From positions 1 to 24,467 of the IMG/VR virus record IMGVR_UViG_3300042691_039109: a stretch of DNA of 24,467 nt; one strand, written 5' to 3'. A program made the position numbers and the translations under genes. Positions 1 to 9,264 of the stretch are shown one piece after another (position 1 is the first letter of the stretch; the number at the start of each line of letters is the position of its first letter). A model generated the notes under the pieces. The model saw only the letters and a program-made list of their open reading frames with translations. It made no database searches and was not told the origin of the DNA. This DNA comes from a virus.

Positions 1-1647
1 ATACAATGTCACAACGCCATTTTCATAGTCTACTTCTCCGATCGCTGTGCTTTCCAACAAAACATTATCTGAGTCGTATTTGTACAATTTTGCAGAGGAG
101 TAAATATCTCTGATGATATAATCAGTGAGATTTATTGACACGTTTCCTTGCACATTTGTTGCAATTTTATTTTTAAAATTAACCCTCTTAACATCGTTGT
201 TTGTAGTAACCGATGCTCTGGCATAAACGAAAATATTTTCATCGTTTAAGGATATTTCTGGTATTTGTTGCCTTACTACATCTCTTATTTCGTCTTCGAT
301 AAAATGATTATTAAATTTGCTTATTCCATATTTTTCCATCAAAGCCGCTTTCACAGACGACTTTGCAGAATTTATAGTAGACTGAAGTGCCCCTGAAAGG
401 GTTCCGTTTACTATCAACTTCATGTCTATTTCAACTGGTGGGATATATTCTGGCAAGATGCTTATCACGGATTGATTTTTTAGGATAGACATTATCTGAT
501 TTACCTGATTTATATCCGTGTAGTTTTCCAGATCTGTTGGATTTAAATCTATTATAGACACAAAAACTCTTCCATAATAAGGTGGTGTTGCCTCTTCTCC
601 TCCAAATACTTTATAATCAAAATCTGGATTAGACCCAGATCCATATCCCAATTCATTTAGAACAGCATAATAATCATTTTTGGTAACTAATCTATTTTGC
701 CTAGAAAATGTTTTAGGTGCAAAAAATCTTATTGCTTCAATATCCGGATTGCTTCTACCATTTTTTGATTCTACTAATACAGCTATATCTGTGGTGGCAG
801 TAGTCACAGAATTTCCTAGAGAATCGGATACAAATTCAAACGATGAAATATCATTTGATGCTTCACCAGAAGCAATCAAATAAGAAACTCGTACCAGATC
901 TGTATCTGCTATTGTCTTCCCAACAGTTGCCGAAGAAACATCGGTGGACGATTGCCTTCCAAACATCACATTATATCCAGATACTTTTCTTTCCAAGAAG
1001 AAAACTTTAGTCGATGAATCTATTACAGTGTCTGGTTCTGTGTAATAATTTACCCATCGCTCAAAGTTAGTTCCATCTGTCGATACTTCAACCACAATAG
1101 TTCTTGGATCTACTTGTTTTCCTTCGATGAAAAAACTTTGTCCTGTTATCGAAACGTCCACTGTTTGTCTAAAAACTCTAGACTTTCCTTCATAAATGTT
1201 AAAATAGTTGGTTTCTCCTGTTTCAGATTCGCCCTGTACAACAGTGTTTACTTTTACATCGTCAATATTGAAAAAATAATATGCGGCTCCATTTTTGTCA
1301 TAACCTCTAAAAGTGGAAAAATATGACAAGTCTTGGTTTAAATTTAAATTTGTCATTCTTATGGTAGCAGTAGAAGAAGCAGAATTTGAAACCAGATATC
1401 CCAAAGGTTTGGTCAAAGATATCATAGAATTTTCTAATTGTGCCGTGTCTAAAAACATTTCATTTGCTATCATATTTGAATAAAAAGCATAATAAAATGT
1501 ATTATATGTCAACAAGTCAATCAGAGTAGATAAAGCAGAACCTGAGAAGTCATAACTCTTAAAAGTATCAGTGGTCTTCATGTAATCGACAAGAGACTGT
1601 TTTATCGCATCAAAACTTAAGTCTGATATTTTTATGTTTTCTGCCAT
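1..1647 (-). CDS. 6: Baseplate wedge protein gp6-like (3' part outside window)
   Basis: The frame is open from the ATG at 1647 to the window edge, giving the first 549 residues. T4 gp6 is about 660 residues, so roughly the last sixth is missing. The N-terminus (start MAENIKISDLSFDAIKQSL, then a stretch with LSTLIDLLTYNTFYYAFYSN) and the central RQNRLVTKNDYY stretch near residue 320 match the gp6/baseplate J-like family, whose members dimerise around the hub to form the inner baseplate ring. Its start overlaps the gp25 stop as TAATG, so the two are translationally coupled, as expected for wedge partners. A possible late-promoter box (AATAAATA on the minus strand, 1727-1734) lies inside gp25, but the DNA there is very AT-rich and I do not count it. 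The family call is firm from the translated sequence. Confidence 0.9.
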   Translation of the reverse strand, partial: MAENIKISDLSFDAIKQSLVDYMKTTDTFKSYDFSGSALSTLIDLLTYNTFYYAFYSNMIANEMFLDTAQLENSMISLTKPLGYLVSNSASSTATIRMTNLNLNQDLSYFSTFRGYDKNGAAYYFFNIDDVKVNTVVQGESETGETNYFNIYEGKSRVFRQTVDVSITGQSFFIEGKQVDPRTIVVEVSTDGTNFERWVNYYTEPDTVIDSSTKVFFLERKVSGYNVMFGRQSSTDVSSATVGKTIADTDLVRVSYLIASGEASNDISSFEFVSDSLGNSVTTATTDIAVLVESKNGRSNPDIEAIRFFAPKTFSRQNRLVTKNDYYAVLNELGYGSGSNPDFDYKVFGGEEATPPYYGRVFVSIIDLNPTDLENYTDINQVNQIMSILKNQSVISILPEYIPPVEIDMKLIVNGTLSGALQSTINSAKSSVKAALMEKYGISKFNNHFIEDEIRDVVRQQIPEISLNDENIFVYARASVTTNNDVKRVNFKNKIATNVQGNVSINLTDYIIRDIYSSAKLYKYDSDNVLLESTAIGEVDYENGVVTLY

Positions 1648-2063
1648 TATTGTCCACCTATCTCCAATGTCAATGTTTGAGTATACGACATATTTTCTAT
1701 TCCGGGATTTTTTACTTTATATTTAATATTTATTTCGATATTGAAATCAGATTTTTGGGTTATTTCGATGTCATTTGGAGAAACAATAACTCTGGGTTCT
1801 AGCATGTTTATGCTACTTGCCATTTTAGATTTAGCAGTCACAACGAAAAATGGATCATAATTTTCAAATAAATTATCATAAGCACCATACCATGGGTTAT
1901 TATTGAATGGCTTTTCTTTTTTAGATGTCAATATTATATTTTTTATAGACTGTGATATTGAGTTTATCCCCAATCTAGTTTTGACATCCTCTGTTATTTC
2001 ATTTTTTTTAAAATCAAAATCTACGTCATTATATAATTTTTGTAGATTATTACTGTTTATCAT
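1647..2063 (-). CDS. 25: Baseplate wedge protein gp25-like
   Basis: This gene encodes 138 residues, close to T4 gp25 (132). It has the family layout: an early YNDVDFDF segment, the SISQSIKNIILTSKKEKPF stretch that resembles the T4 segment on either side of QSIKNLVLT, and the EPRV motif at residues 89-92 (EPR is the family hallmark). gp25 homologues form part of the trifurcation unit that nucleates sheath polymerisation at the baseplate; despite older names they are not lysozymes. The start ATG overlaps the stop of the hub gene as ATGA (2060-2063), and its own stop overlaps the gp6 start, so hub, gp25 and gp6 form one coupled operon. Confidence 0.92.
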   Translation of the reverse strand: MINSNNLQKLYNDVDFDFKKNEITEDVKTRLGINSISQSIKNIILTSKKEKPFNNNPWYGAYDNLFENYDPFFVVTAKSKMASSINMLEPRVIVSPNDIEITQKSDFNIEINIKYKVKNPGIENMSYTQTLTLEIGGQ

Positions 2064-5000
2064 GAGCTCTCCTTGCTAGATGAATCCCTACACAGATATA
2101 AAGTCATCATATGATTTTTATTCAAGAAAGCACGCTCAACTTTATAAACTAACCACTTACCATACATTCTTTTTTGTTTAGTTTCTTTTGAGTCTTTTAA
2201 CATAGTATCTAAAAATATCAATTGTCCCGGTTTTATATTTAAGTCTCCAGTCACCAGTATGGACATCTTATTAGAAAGAAGCAAATTCATTTGTGCAGTT
2301 CTGTATAAGGGTGTCTCTAAAGGAGTATTCCAGAATGTGGAATACAACTGATTGTACTTCATATAATCATAGAACTTCTTACCTATACAAGGACAATTAC
2401 AGTTATAGGGGCTTTCTGGATTATCCCAGACACAACCTAACCATTCTTCTCCTAATACTTCTTTTATAAGTTTACATTCATTCGTTTGTTCTTTGAGCTT
2501 TCTTAATTCCAAAGACGATGGTTCTGGTCCAAAGTTGGCTGTAGAAGCAGGAACCATTGCTCCAGTAAATCTATCTTTGACTTTGGTTATCTTGTCCGGT
2601 CTAAGCTCTTGGCAAGGACAGTTACACAAAGGGTCTTCTGCAGGGCAAGTAGAATTGTCAACAAATCCTTCTGGGTTTGCACATGGATATTCTTTACATG
2701 ATGTTGTAGATTGTTTCGAGAACACTACAAACTGAGCAGAAAAATTATTGTCAAAAATAGTATTTTGATACCAATCCAAAATTTTATCATTTACCCAATT
2801 ATAATACTTCTGTAAATCTTGTATATTGGCACCAACACTTCCCATCAAACTCAATATAGAAGGAATAGAATCCGAACTTAACTGAACAATACCATATTCA
2901 GTTAATCGTGATGAATCGTATTTCCAAACTTGTCCGGCTGTAAATCCTGCTCCACCATAAATCATTGTTCCAACAGGGTATGAAATAACTGGATATTGCT
3001 TTTGTTGATTGATTTGTGTAATACCGGGGAAGTCTGCAAAATAATAATTTACATTTGATGGATCGTTTGACAGATATCTTTCTGGTTCTCCTCTCGAAGA
3101 AATAACCTGTTGATTTGGAGACAGTTTAATTTCAAATTCTCCCACCGCTAATTCACTATCCGATACTGCTTCATTTGGTACGATAGCAGCATTTCCCGGA
3201 TATGCTCCTGCCACTATATTTTCGGTGTTGGGTAATATGAAAATTGGCCAGCCTTCATAATTTCCTATGTCTGATGAGGGTAGAACTGTTTTGGGCTGTC
3301 CTGCAATGGCACCTTCTTCATAGAATGGAACCTTTCCTCTATCTGCTTCATTGACATATATTCTGTTGTAATAACTACTCATTGCCATTGGTGGCAAAGA
3401 AACCCAAAGGTCCCACCATGTCTTTACTGGGACACTTCTCTGTAGAGATGATGCAGCAAAAATATCTTGTATTCCAACGGGTACAAATATATCACCGTGA
3501 TTTGCATTTGGTTTATAGAACATTACATTTTGTGCATGTCTTAACCAAGAAGATGCCGTAGAAAAGGCTGTGCATGAATTTGTGAATGAAGAGTCTGCAC
3601 CCGAATCATGAAGATTCATTTTTGCAAAATCATCTTTATTCTTGGTCTTTTTTACTGCAATATCAAATCCATAAGGATCTTGTCCTATTACGGAAACATT
3701 TGCTTTTGCTGCTTCTGCTCCAAATGGACCTGCAGTTAACAACACAATATATGGCAAGAAATATTCCGATCCCGGTGTGTTTATAAATCCCTCGGGGAAT
3801 TCTTTAAGAGATTCCAAACCGATTGGAGAGGAGAACTCGACTCTCACATAACTCTCCATACTTTCTAGATTTAAAGCCGGTGGAATTACATCTGAAAGAT
3901 CATCTTCAAAAAGAGATGCTGATTTTTTGTATTCGATGTAATCGTCATTGTTAAACCCCGATGTTAATTCATCTGCTGCCCACGGGTGTAAAAGTTGCGG
4001 TTCATCTGCTACTGGGGTTATCTCTATTATTTCTATTCTATCACACAACTCTTCGTCGCTACACGCCTTTTCCAATTTAGCAACTGCATACCCATATACT
4101 TGTGTAGAATTTGTTAAAGTTATGCTGTCTTTTGCATTAGAGAATGTTTCAAAATACATTTCCTGTTCTGATTCATACACAGAAAGAGTATTTCTATTGA
4201 AATCACAGGAAGAGGAAGTTGCCTGTATTGCCGCTAGTGGACTTGTAGATCCTGTTGATCCGGACGATCCCGGTGTACCAGATAGAATACCATCACAATT
4301 AACTCTTTCCCATAACGTTCCAACCTGACTACAATTTGGAACCAAAGTCTGTAAATATTGACACAAAGAAACATCATCTGGAAAACTTTGAGAAACATCA
4401 AAATCATCACAACAACCTTGAGTTATATTACCTGCATAATACCAAGAACAGATGGGATCTGGAGGACTTGTATTTTCTGAAAAAATACAAGACACAGTGG
4501 GCATAGCATTGCATTGTTCTAGGAATGGGTTGCCTTCACATGGGCCATATGCATAATCCACCCCAAGTTCCCCATATTCACTGCAGTAAGGAGTGCCGCT
4601 ATATGCTCCCGGCTCAGGATTACATCTAGCATCTCTTGCAACACCACAACTGCATTGACATATGTCAACCAATCCATTGCAGCAATCAGATTGAGGTTTA
4701 TTGATGCAATAATCAGATGTCTTTATGTACTTATACTTTACTTTCCAATTCCTATACCATATAGGACCTTTCGGTGGAGTATTTCCTTCAGTATATGGAA
4801 ACTTTGATAATGGATTTTCAAAAGATTCCCAATAGTCTGCCTTATCTGCACTAGAATATTTTCTATCATAATAAGGATTTGCGTTTTGAGTAACTCCGCA
4901 TAAATCTTTATTTACAGAATAATCATAAGAAGATGTCAAGCCATTTTCTAGAGTGTATCCAGCAAATGCCTTTCTAGTTGCAAATTTTTCATATTTGCTT

Positions 5001-7099
5001 CCTCGAATCGGCATTCTCTTTATACTTTTTACATTGAATAAATTATTGCCAGATTTCAAGAAAGAGTAATCTATATTCTTGGAAAAGAAAAATGCTCTTC
5101 TATTCCAATAGCTTTCGTATAAATTCTGAAATTCCAATTTCAAAGCGTTCAATCTTTCAATTGCTGCCTGAATGGATACGGGATCTTGTAAATTAAGTAT
5201 GTTTTGTTCGTGATTCTTTAATATATTGTGATCGTCAATAATAGAATCGACTTTTTTCTCTGTCAGGCTAAAATGTTCGGATGGACAGACACACTGTGTT
5301 TCTGCACATGAAGATTGAAGACAGACTTCTTCTTTTTCATTCCATGCTGCTTTGTAAACTTCTTGTGCAGTTTCATATTGTGAAATTCTGTTGTTTCTAG
5401 CTTGAATGTTCTTTTGTAATATATCAAGAAGTTTTTCACATCTTTTTATTTCAAGATCAAATCTATATTTTGTGAATATATCTGGATTTCTTTGTAGATT
5501 GAAAAACTCACCCAAACTTAGACTAAATGGAGTTTCATTTAAATTATAGCTTAATGTTATTCCACTTCTTTCAAATGGATTTTCACTGTTTGGTTTTATC
5601 TTGGCTGCGTCATAATTTAAAACATCCGTGAAAGAACCAGCGGATACTATCTCATACGTTGACAATTGGTTTAGCAAAGTGGTCCCCATAGACCCATCTT
5701 CCATCAAACCTGCACAGCAAACTGAACACCTATACACTTTCCACTTTTCTTTGAGATTCATTTTTTTGGCATATTCTTGTTTTTTCTTTGCCAAAGGTTC
5801 TTTAATCTCTTTTTGAATCTTTCTTAAATTTTCACCATCCATGTCCGTTATATCGAACATAGTTTGCCATGTTGTTTCTTCATTTCTCGAAGAAAGAGTA
5901 TATCCGTAATATTCCCATGAAACTTTCTTTTTACGGTTGAAAAAATTAGGTTCAAAATAACCATATTTTTCATCTGTCTTTTTATTTTGTTCCCATTTTT
6001 CAAGATACTCATTTTCATTTACTATTGGGTGTTTTTCTATGGATTTCCATTTTACATGATCTTTTATGTAACTATACTTTATAGTCCTTATTTCATGTGA
6101 ATCGTGTGTGTCCAAGTATCTTGCATATGGATCTTGTTCATATTTGGGTTCTATGAAAACATAATAAGATCCGAAAGCATATGAATCGACTAATCTAAGA
6201 AAATCTGTTTCTGGATCTCCATCGACATTCATATTCATTTTTAATATTTTTCTTCCGTCTATATCATTCATAGTAAACTTGAATGAATCAAGTTCTTTAT
6301 TTTCATATTCTGATATTATAGATTCAATCGAACGAAAATTCCATCCGTCTATATCTTGCCAAAATACAAAGTTTGCAGCATTTGGATTATTTTTATCTAC
6401 AGAATTTTCAATTAAAAAATTCATCAATTGAAAAAATCTAACCGAACTGGATGGTTTTCCCCATGGATAATAATCATGGTTTTTCTTTAGATATATCCAA
6501 TTATAAGTTTCATCTGCTTTTATTTCTTTTGCTAAAGAAAATTCAGTGGAATTTTTCTCAACAATTTTACTAGAAAGATGTTGGACTAATCCATTTTCTC
6601 CTGATATGGGACCTATAAAATCTTGATCCAAATAACCAAATTGTGTATAATTTGACAACACTAATTCATTTGATGCAAAATCTATTTCTGCTTTTCTTGG
6701 AGGATCTTGATTTGCTAAATCTGCTATATCACTTTCATTATCTTTTTGAAAATAAGAAATTATAGAACCATATATTCTTTTTGGTTTTTCTATTCCATCT
6801 TGATTTAAATCTATTACAACTAAATCAAGTGGAGTCAGCTCCATCGATTCTATTAGTCTATTTCTATCCATTAAGCCTATAGAACCACTCAATGCAGGAG
6901 AAAATAAATCTTCTGTTAATTTTAAATAAGTAAACACTGGAAATATGCTACCAGCATTTTTATTTCCTCTTGGACCAAAGGAATCTGGGGATCCTATTAA
7001 ATATACTGGATCTCCTATATTTTTTCCTAATCTATCTCTCTTTTGAATGTAAAGAGAGGAAATTTCGGATTGTGGTATTTCCTTTATCCTGTCGCTCAT
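2060..7099 (-). CDS. Giant baseplate hub protein, gp27-type, with cysteine-rich insertions
   Basis: This gene encodes 1679 residues. The first ~330 resemble phage hub proteins of the gp27 type: a tube-like beta domain (FSPALSGSIGLMDRNRLIES) and a later NAANFVFWQDIDGWNFRS segment. The last ~90 residues also look like the end of a hub protein (VTGDLNIKPGQLIFLD, then GKWLVYKVERAF and a final RDS). Between them lies a very long insertion with about 40 cysteines, concentrated near residues 470-620, 790-940 and 1480-1580, many as CxC, CC or CNCPC. A short Gly/Ser/Thr/Pro linker sits near residue 945. I see no lysozyme or peptidase motif. T4 gp27 is 391 residues, so this is far larger. The position between gp53 and gp25 fits a hub or hub-lysozyme gene. 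The function of the insertion is unknown; zinc binding or disulfide-stabilised knobs are inferences. Confidence 0.7.
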   Translation of the reverse strand: MSDRIKEIPQSEISSLYIQKRDRLGKNIGDPVYLIGSPDSFGPRGNKNAGSIFPVFTYLKLTEDLFSPALSGSIGLMDRNRLIESMELTPLDLVVIDLNQDGIEKPKRIYGSIISYFQKDNESDIADLANQDPPRKAEIDFASNELVLSNYTQFGYLDQDFIGPISGENGLVQHLSSKIVEKNSTEFSLAKEIKADETYNWIYLKKNHDYYPWGKPSSSVRFFQLMNFLIENSVDKNNPNAANFVFWQDIDGWNFRSIESIISEYENKELDSFKFTMNDIDGRKILKMNMNVDGDPETDFLRLVDSYAFGSYYVFIEPKYEQDPYARYLDTHDSHEIRTIKYSYIKDHVKWKSIEKHPIVNENEYLEKWEQNKKTDEKYGYFEPNFFNRKKKVSWEYYGYTLSSRNEETTWQTMFDITDMDGENLRKIQKEIKEPLAKKKQEYAKKMNLKEKWKVYRCSVCCAGLMEDGSMGTTLLNQLSTYEIVSAGSFTDVLNYDAAKIKPNSENPFERSGITLSYNLNETPFSLSLGEFFNLQRNPDIFTKYRFDLEIKRCEKLLDILQKNIQARNNRISQYETAQEVYKAAWNEKEEVCLQSSCAETQCVCPSEHFSLTEKKVDSIIDDHNILKNHEQNILNLQDPVSIQAAIERLNALKLEFQNLYESYWNRRAFFFSKNIDYSFLKSGNNLFNVKSIKRMPIRGSKYEKFATRKAFAGYTLENGLTSSYDYSVNKDLCGVTQNANPYYDRKYSSADKADYWESFENPLSKFPYTEGNTPPKGPIWYRNWKVKYKYIKTSDYCINKPQSDCCNGLVDICQCSCGVARDARCNPEPGAYSGTPYCSEYGELGVDYAYGPCEGNPFLEQCNAMPTVSCIFSENTSPPDPICSWYYAGNITQGCCDDFDVSQSFPDDVSLCQYLQTLVPNCSQVGTLWERVNCDGILSGTPGSSGSTGSTSPLAAIQATSSSCDFNRNTLSVYESEQEMYFETFSNAKDSITLTNSTQVYGYAVAKLEKACSDEELCDRIEIIEITPVADEPQLLHPWAADELTSGFNNDDYIEYKKSASLFEDDLSDVIPPALNLESMESYVRVEFSSPIGLESLKEFPEGFINTPGSEYFLPYIVLLTAGPFGAEAAKANVSVIGQDPYGFDIAVKKTKNKDDFAKMNLHDSGADSSFTNSCTAFSTASSWLRHAQNVMFYKPNANHGDIFVPVGIQDIFAASSLQRSVPVKTWWDLWVSLPPMAMSSYYNRIYVNEADRGKVPFYEEGAIAGQPKTVLPSSDIGNYEGWPIFILPNTENIVAGAYPGNAAIVPNEAVSDSELAVGEFEIKLSPNQQVISSRGEPERYLSNDPSNVNYYFADFPGITQINQQKQYPVISYPVGTMIYGGAGFTAGQVWKYDSSRLTEYGIVQLSSDSIPSILSLMGSVGANIQDLQKYYNWVNDKILDWYQNTIFDNNFSAQFVVFSKQSTTSCKEYPCANPEGFVDNSTCPAEDPLCNCPCQELRPDKITKVKDRFTGAMVPASTANFGPEPSSLELRKLKEQTNECKLIKEVLGEEWLGCVWDNPESPYNCNCPCIGKKFYDYMKYNQLYSTFWNTPLETPLYRTAQMNLLLSNKMSILVTGDLNIKPGQLIFLDTMLKDSKETKQKRMYGKWLVYKVERAFLNKNHMMTLYLCRDSSSKESS

Positions 7100-7101
7100 A
7101 A

Positions 7102-8016
7102 TTATTCAGTCCCATATACGAAATTGAGATATTGTTTTTTTACTTCTCTTAAATGTTTTTGATTTATTGTTTTTATATTTTTTCTAAAAATCCATTCAGA
7201 TTCTAACTTATCTACAAATGATCTTGAAAAATAATTAGATGGTAAATTTCTTGTCATGTATCTATAAAGTAAAGTGTTAGGATAATCTGATATATCATCT
7301 GTTGAAAATGATATTAAAGTTGATGTTATATTTGTCACATCGTTATATGGAGATACAAACATTTTTGCACCATTATATGTGAAATAACCATAAAAATCTG
7401 AAACCGAATCAAGTTTTTTATCTTTTCTTAATAAAACAAGAGGATTCTCTAGTTCGTTTAAAGGTTTTATTAAAGTATCTGATGTTGGATCGATATAATT
7501 GTAATATTTACCGTCCTTTTTGAGAATATAATAACTATCTCCTTCTTCTATTTTTCCACTCAACATTGTAACATCAAAAGATCTGAGATATAAATTTGTA
7601 TCTACAATCACCCCATAATTACTAGAATCTAAAGCACCACTATTCATTCTTTTGACAACTAAATCTCCTTTCGATGCAGTCAATGCTGTTTTATAATATT
7701 TGTCATAAAATGTTTCTTCTGAATAAACACTATATAATTCGTCTTTCCACACTTGATATGCTGTTGGCCATTCTTTATAATAATCTATGATTTTATTTTG
7801 TAGTAAAATAATCCAAAAATAATCATGAGTCTGATACATCATATAAGAAACTTTATCTGGTGACACTCCGTCCTCTATGAATGTTGTAGAATCATTAATG
7901 TATGACGGATCGAAAGAATAATTTATATAAGGACGATTGAAGATATTCATTAAAGAAAGTTCTTCATTATCGAGAGTGTAATTTAATTTTTCAAACCCCT
8001 GAAAATATTTCAACAC
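7102..8016 (-). CDS. 53: Baseplate wedge protein gp53-like
   Basis: The product has about 304 residues (T4 gp53 has 196). The N-terminal part carries the gp53 signature: a segment reading PDKVSYMMYQTHDYFWIIL followed by LQNKIIDYYKEWP. In this family it connects wedge units around the hub. The middle (about residues 110-240) looks like an added beta-rich domain, and a C-terminal charged helix ends in VKKQYLNFVYG. I chose the GTG at 8016 because a clear AGGAG lies four bases upstream, directly after the stop of the preceding gene. The TTG at 8013 is also possible. An ATG at 8040 or 8064 would lie inside the upstream gene without a comparable ribosome site. Only 2 bp separate its stop from the hub start. 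Confidence 0.82.
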   Translation of the reverse strand: MLKYFQGFEKLNYTLDNEELSLMNIFNRPYINYSFDPSYINDSTTFIEDGVSPDKVSYMMYQTHDYFWIILLQNKIIDYYKEWPTAYQVWKDELYSVYSEETFYDKYYKTALTASKGDLVVKRMNSGALDSSNYGVIVDTNLYLRSFDVTMLSGKIEEGDSYYILKKDGKYYNYIDPTSDTLIKPLNELENPLVLLRKDKKLDSVSDFYGYFTYNGAKMFVSPYNDVTNITSTLISFSTDDISDYPNTLLYRYMTRNLPSNYFSRSFVDKLESEWIFRKNIKTINQKHLREVKKQYLNFVYGTE

Positions 8017-8026
8017 TGATCTCCTA

Positions 8027-8815
8027 TTATGGATTCGCATTCGCCCATGTGGGTACGAATGCATTGTCTGTTCTGCTGTATGCTATTGGTTCTATTTCCG
8101 TTAAATCCATTGTTATTATTTGTCTTGCTGAAGTTTTACCATCAAATGTTTGAATAAAATCTGATGGAGTATTATTAAATGATATCATGGCACACCCTTG
8201 TGGGTCTGGATACCAATATGATGTTACATCTGTTGGTCTATTGAATATATTTGACCAAATTTGAAATGTAAATATTGCTGGTGTTTTTAAAACATCGTCA
8301 CCGGTAGGAACTATAGTTGACAACCCATGCATCAATCTACAAAACCTATTAATATCTTCTGAATCTCTGTTTTCTGCAGAAAAAAGTTCAAGACTAAATC
8401 TAAAAGATCTTTTTTGCGTACCAAAGACTGATATTGCGGTGTAATCCATCGGAACGCTAGCATCACCAAACCCTTTTACCAATGCCGCTTCGACGGCTTC
8501 GGCAAAACCTTCACCTATAATTCCTGCCGCTTCAACACCAACTTCTTTTAATTTTCTCTCTAAGGAATCAAATTTATTATATGCCTGCCATCTATTTGCA
8601 CTTTCACTGAATTTTAATGCAGTCAAAACAGATAGATTTTTTTCTGGTAATGGAAGTATAAATTGATAACTGGAGTCTGCTATTACAGAATCCCTAGAAA
8701 CAGCCTCACCCCTCCATGCATTAAATAAATGACTCTCTTTAGCATACAACACTAAATAAAATGGAGTAGATGTCATTGAATATCTACCTAAAGAGCTGGG
8801 TACTGCTACTCCCAT
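8027..8815 (-). CDS. Baseplate tail-tube cap/initiator protein (gp48/gp54-type)
   Basis: The product has 262 residues. The central FGTQKRSFRFSLELF stretch, the later IFTFQIWSNIF and the final ITMDLTEIEPIAYSR follow the pattern of T4-like tube-cap and tube-initiator proteins, which adopt the tail-tube fold and join hub to tube. An Ala/Gly/Glu-rich helix lies near residues 85-115. I chose the ATG at 8815 because GGAGGT (minus strand, 8825-8830) lies ten bases upstream; a start at 8893 would overlap the divergent gp4 gene and lacks such a site. It is first in the minus-strand baseplate operon, with only 17 bp to the gp4 start codon. I cannot separate gp48 from gp54 by eye. Confidence 0.65.
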   Translation of the reverse strand: MGVAVPSSLGRYSMTSTPFYLVLYAKESHLFNAWRGEAVSRDSVIADSSYQFILPLPEKNLSVLTALKFSESANRWQAYNKFDSLERKLKEVGVEAAGIIGEGFAEAVEAALVKGFGDASVPMDYTAISVFGTQKRSFRFSLELFSAENRDSEDINRFCRLMHGLSTIVPTGDDVLKTPAIFTFQIWSNIFNRPTDVTSYWYPDPQGCAMISFNNTPSDFIQTFDGKTSARQIITMDLTEIEPIAYSRTDNAFVPTWANANP

Positions 8816-8824
8816 GTATACATA

Positions 8825-8830
8825 ACCTCC
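8825..8830 (-). promoter_or_regulatory. Strong ribosome binding site setting the tube-cap start
   Basis: The minus strand reads GGAGGT, ten bases before the ATG at 8815. It lies in the 17-bp gap between two divergent start codons and rules against the longer upstream reading of this gene. Confidence 0.7.
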
Positions 8831-8832
8831 GA

Positions 8833-9264
8833 ATGGCTTATAAAACAAAATATATACCAAAAAATCCGTCAAAATATATAGGCGACCCAACAAATATTAT
8901 ATGCAGGTCTCTCTGGGAAAGAAAGTTCTGTAAATATTTGGATGAGAACAGTTCTATTTTGCGTTGGGCCAGTGAGGAATTAAGAATTCCATACCTTTGT
9001 CCTATAAAAAACAAAGTGTGTTTTTACTACCCAGATTTTCTCTTTGAGGTAGTCGAGAATACAAATGATATAAAGACATATATCATAGAAATAAAACCAA
9101 AGAAACAAACAATTCAACCCGCAAACAAAAAGAGAAAAAGCTATCCTCAAGACATGATGACTTACGCTATAAATAAGTGTAAATGGAAGTCAGCCAATAA
9201 ATTATGTGAGGAAAAAGGATGGACTTTTAAAATCTTGACTGAAGACGAGTTACACATCAAATGA
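8833..9264 (+). CDS. 4: Head completion protein gp4-like
   Basis: The product has 143 residues (T4 gp4 has 150). It shows the family pattern: an N-terminal YKTKYIPKNPSKYIGDPTNI, then CRSLWERKFCKYLDEN, RWASEE, YYPDFLFEV and a YIIEIKPKKQT strand. The family resembles TnsA/restriction-type endonuclease folds (the D of YPDF and the E-x-K of IEIKPK would be the metal-site residues). In T4, gp4 with gp2 and gp50 finishes the filled head so tails can join. The start at 8833 (MAYKTKY) is chosen over 8770, which would add an unrelated hydrophobic leader overlapping the opposite gene. I see no clear Shine-Dalgarno in the short gap. It overlaps the next gene as ATGA. Confidence 0.88.
   Translation: MAYKTKYIPKNPSKYIGDPTNIICRSLWERKFCKYLDENSSILRWASEELRIPYLCPIKNKVCFYYPDFLFEVVENTNDIKTYIIEIKPKKQTIQPANKKRKSYPQDMMTYAINKCKWKSANKLCEEKGWTFKILTEDELHIK
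9168..9175 (+). promoter_or_regulatory. Possible late promoter box TATAAATA
   Basis: This is an exact match to the T4 late -10 consensus TATAAATA on the plus strand, inside gp4, about 85 bp before the next gene. It encodes ordinary residues (AINK), so chance in AT-rich DNA is a real alternative. Confidence 0.4.

Noticed and set aside
3948-4328. Plus-strand open frame of 126 codons
   Set aside because: Antisense shadow of the giant hub gene, with no ribosome site and no recognisable protein pattern.
8770-8832. Longer N-terminus for gp4
   Set aside because: The added residues overlap the divergent gene, are unlike gp4 family starts and have no ribosome site.
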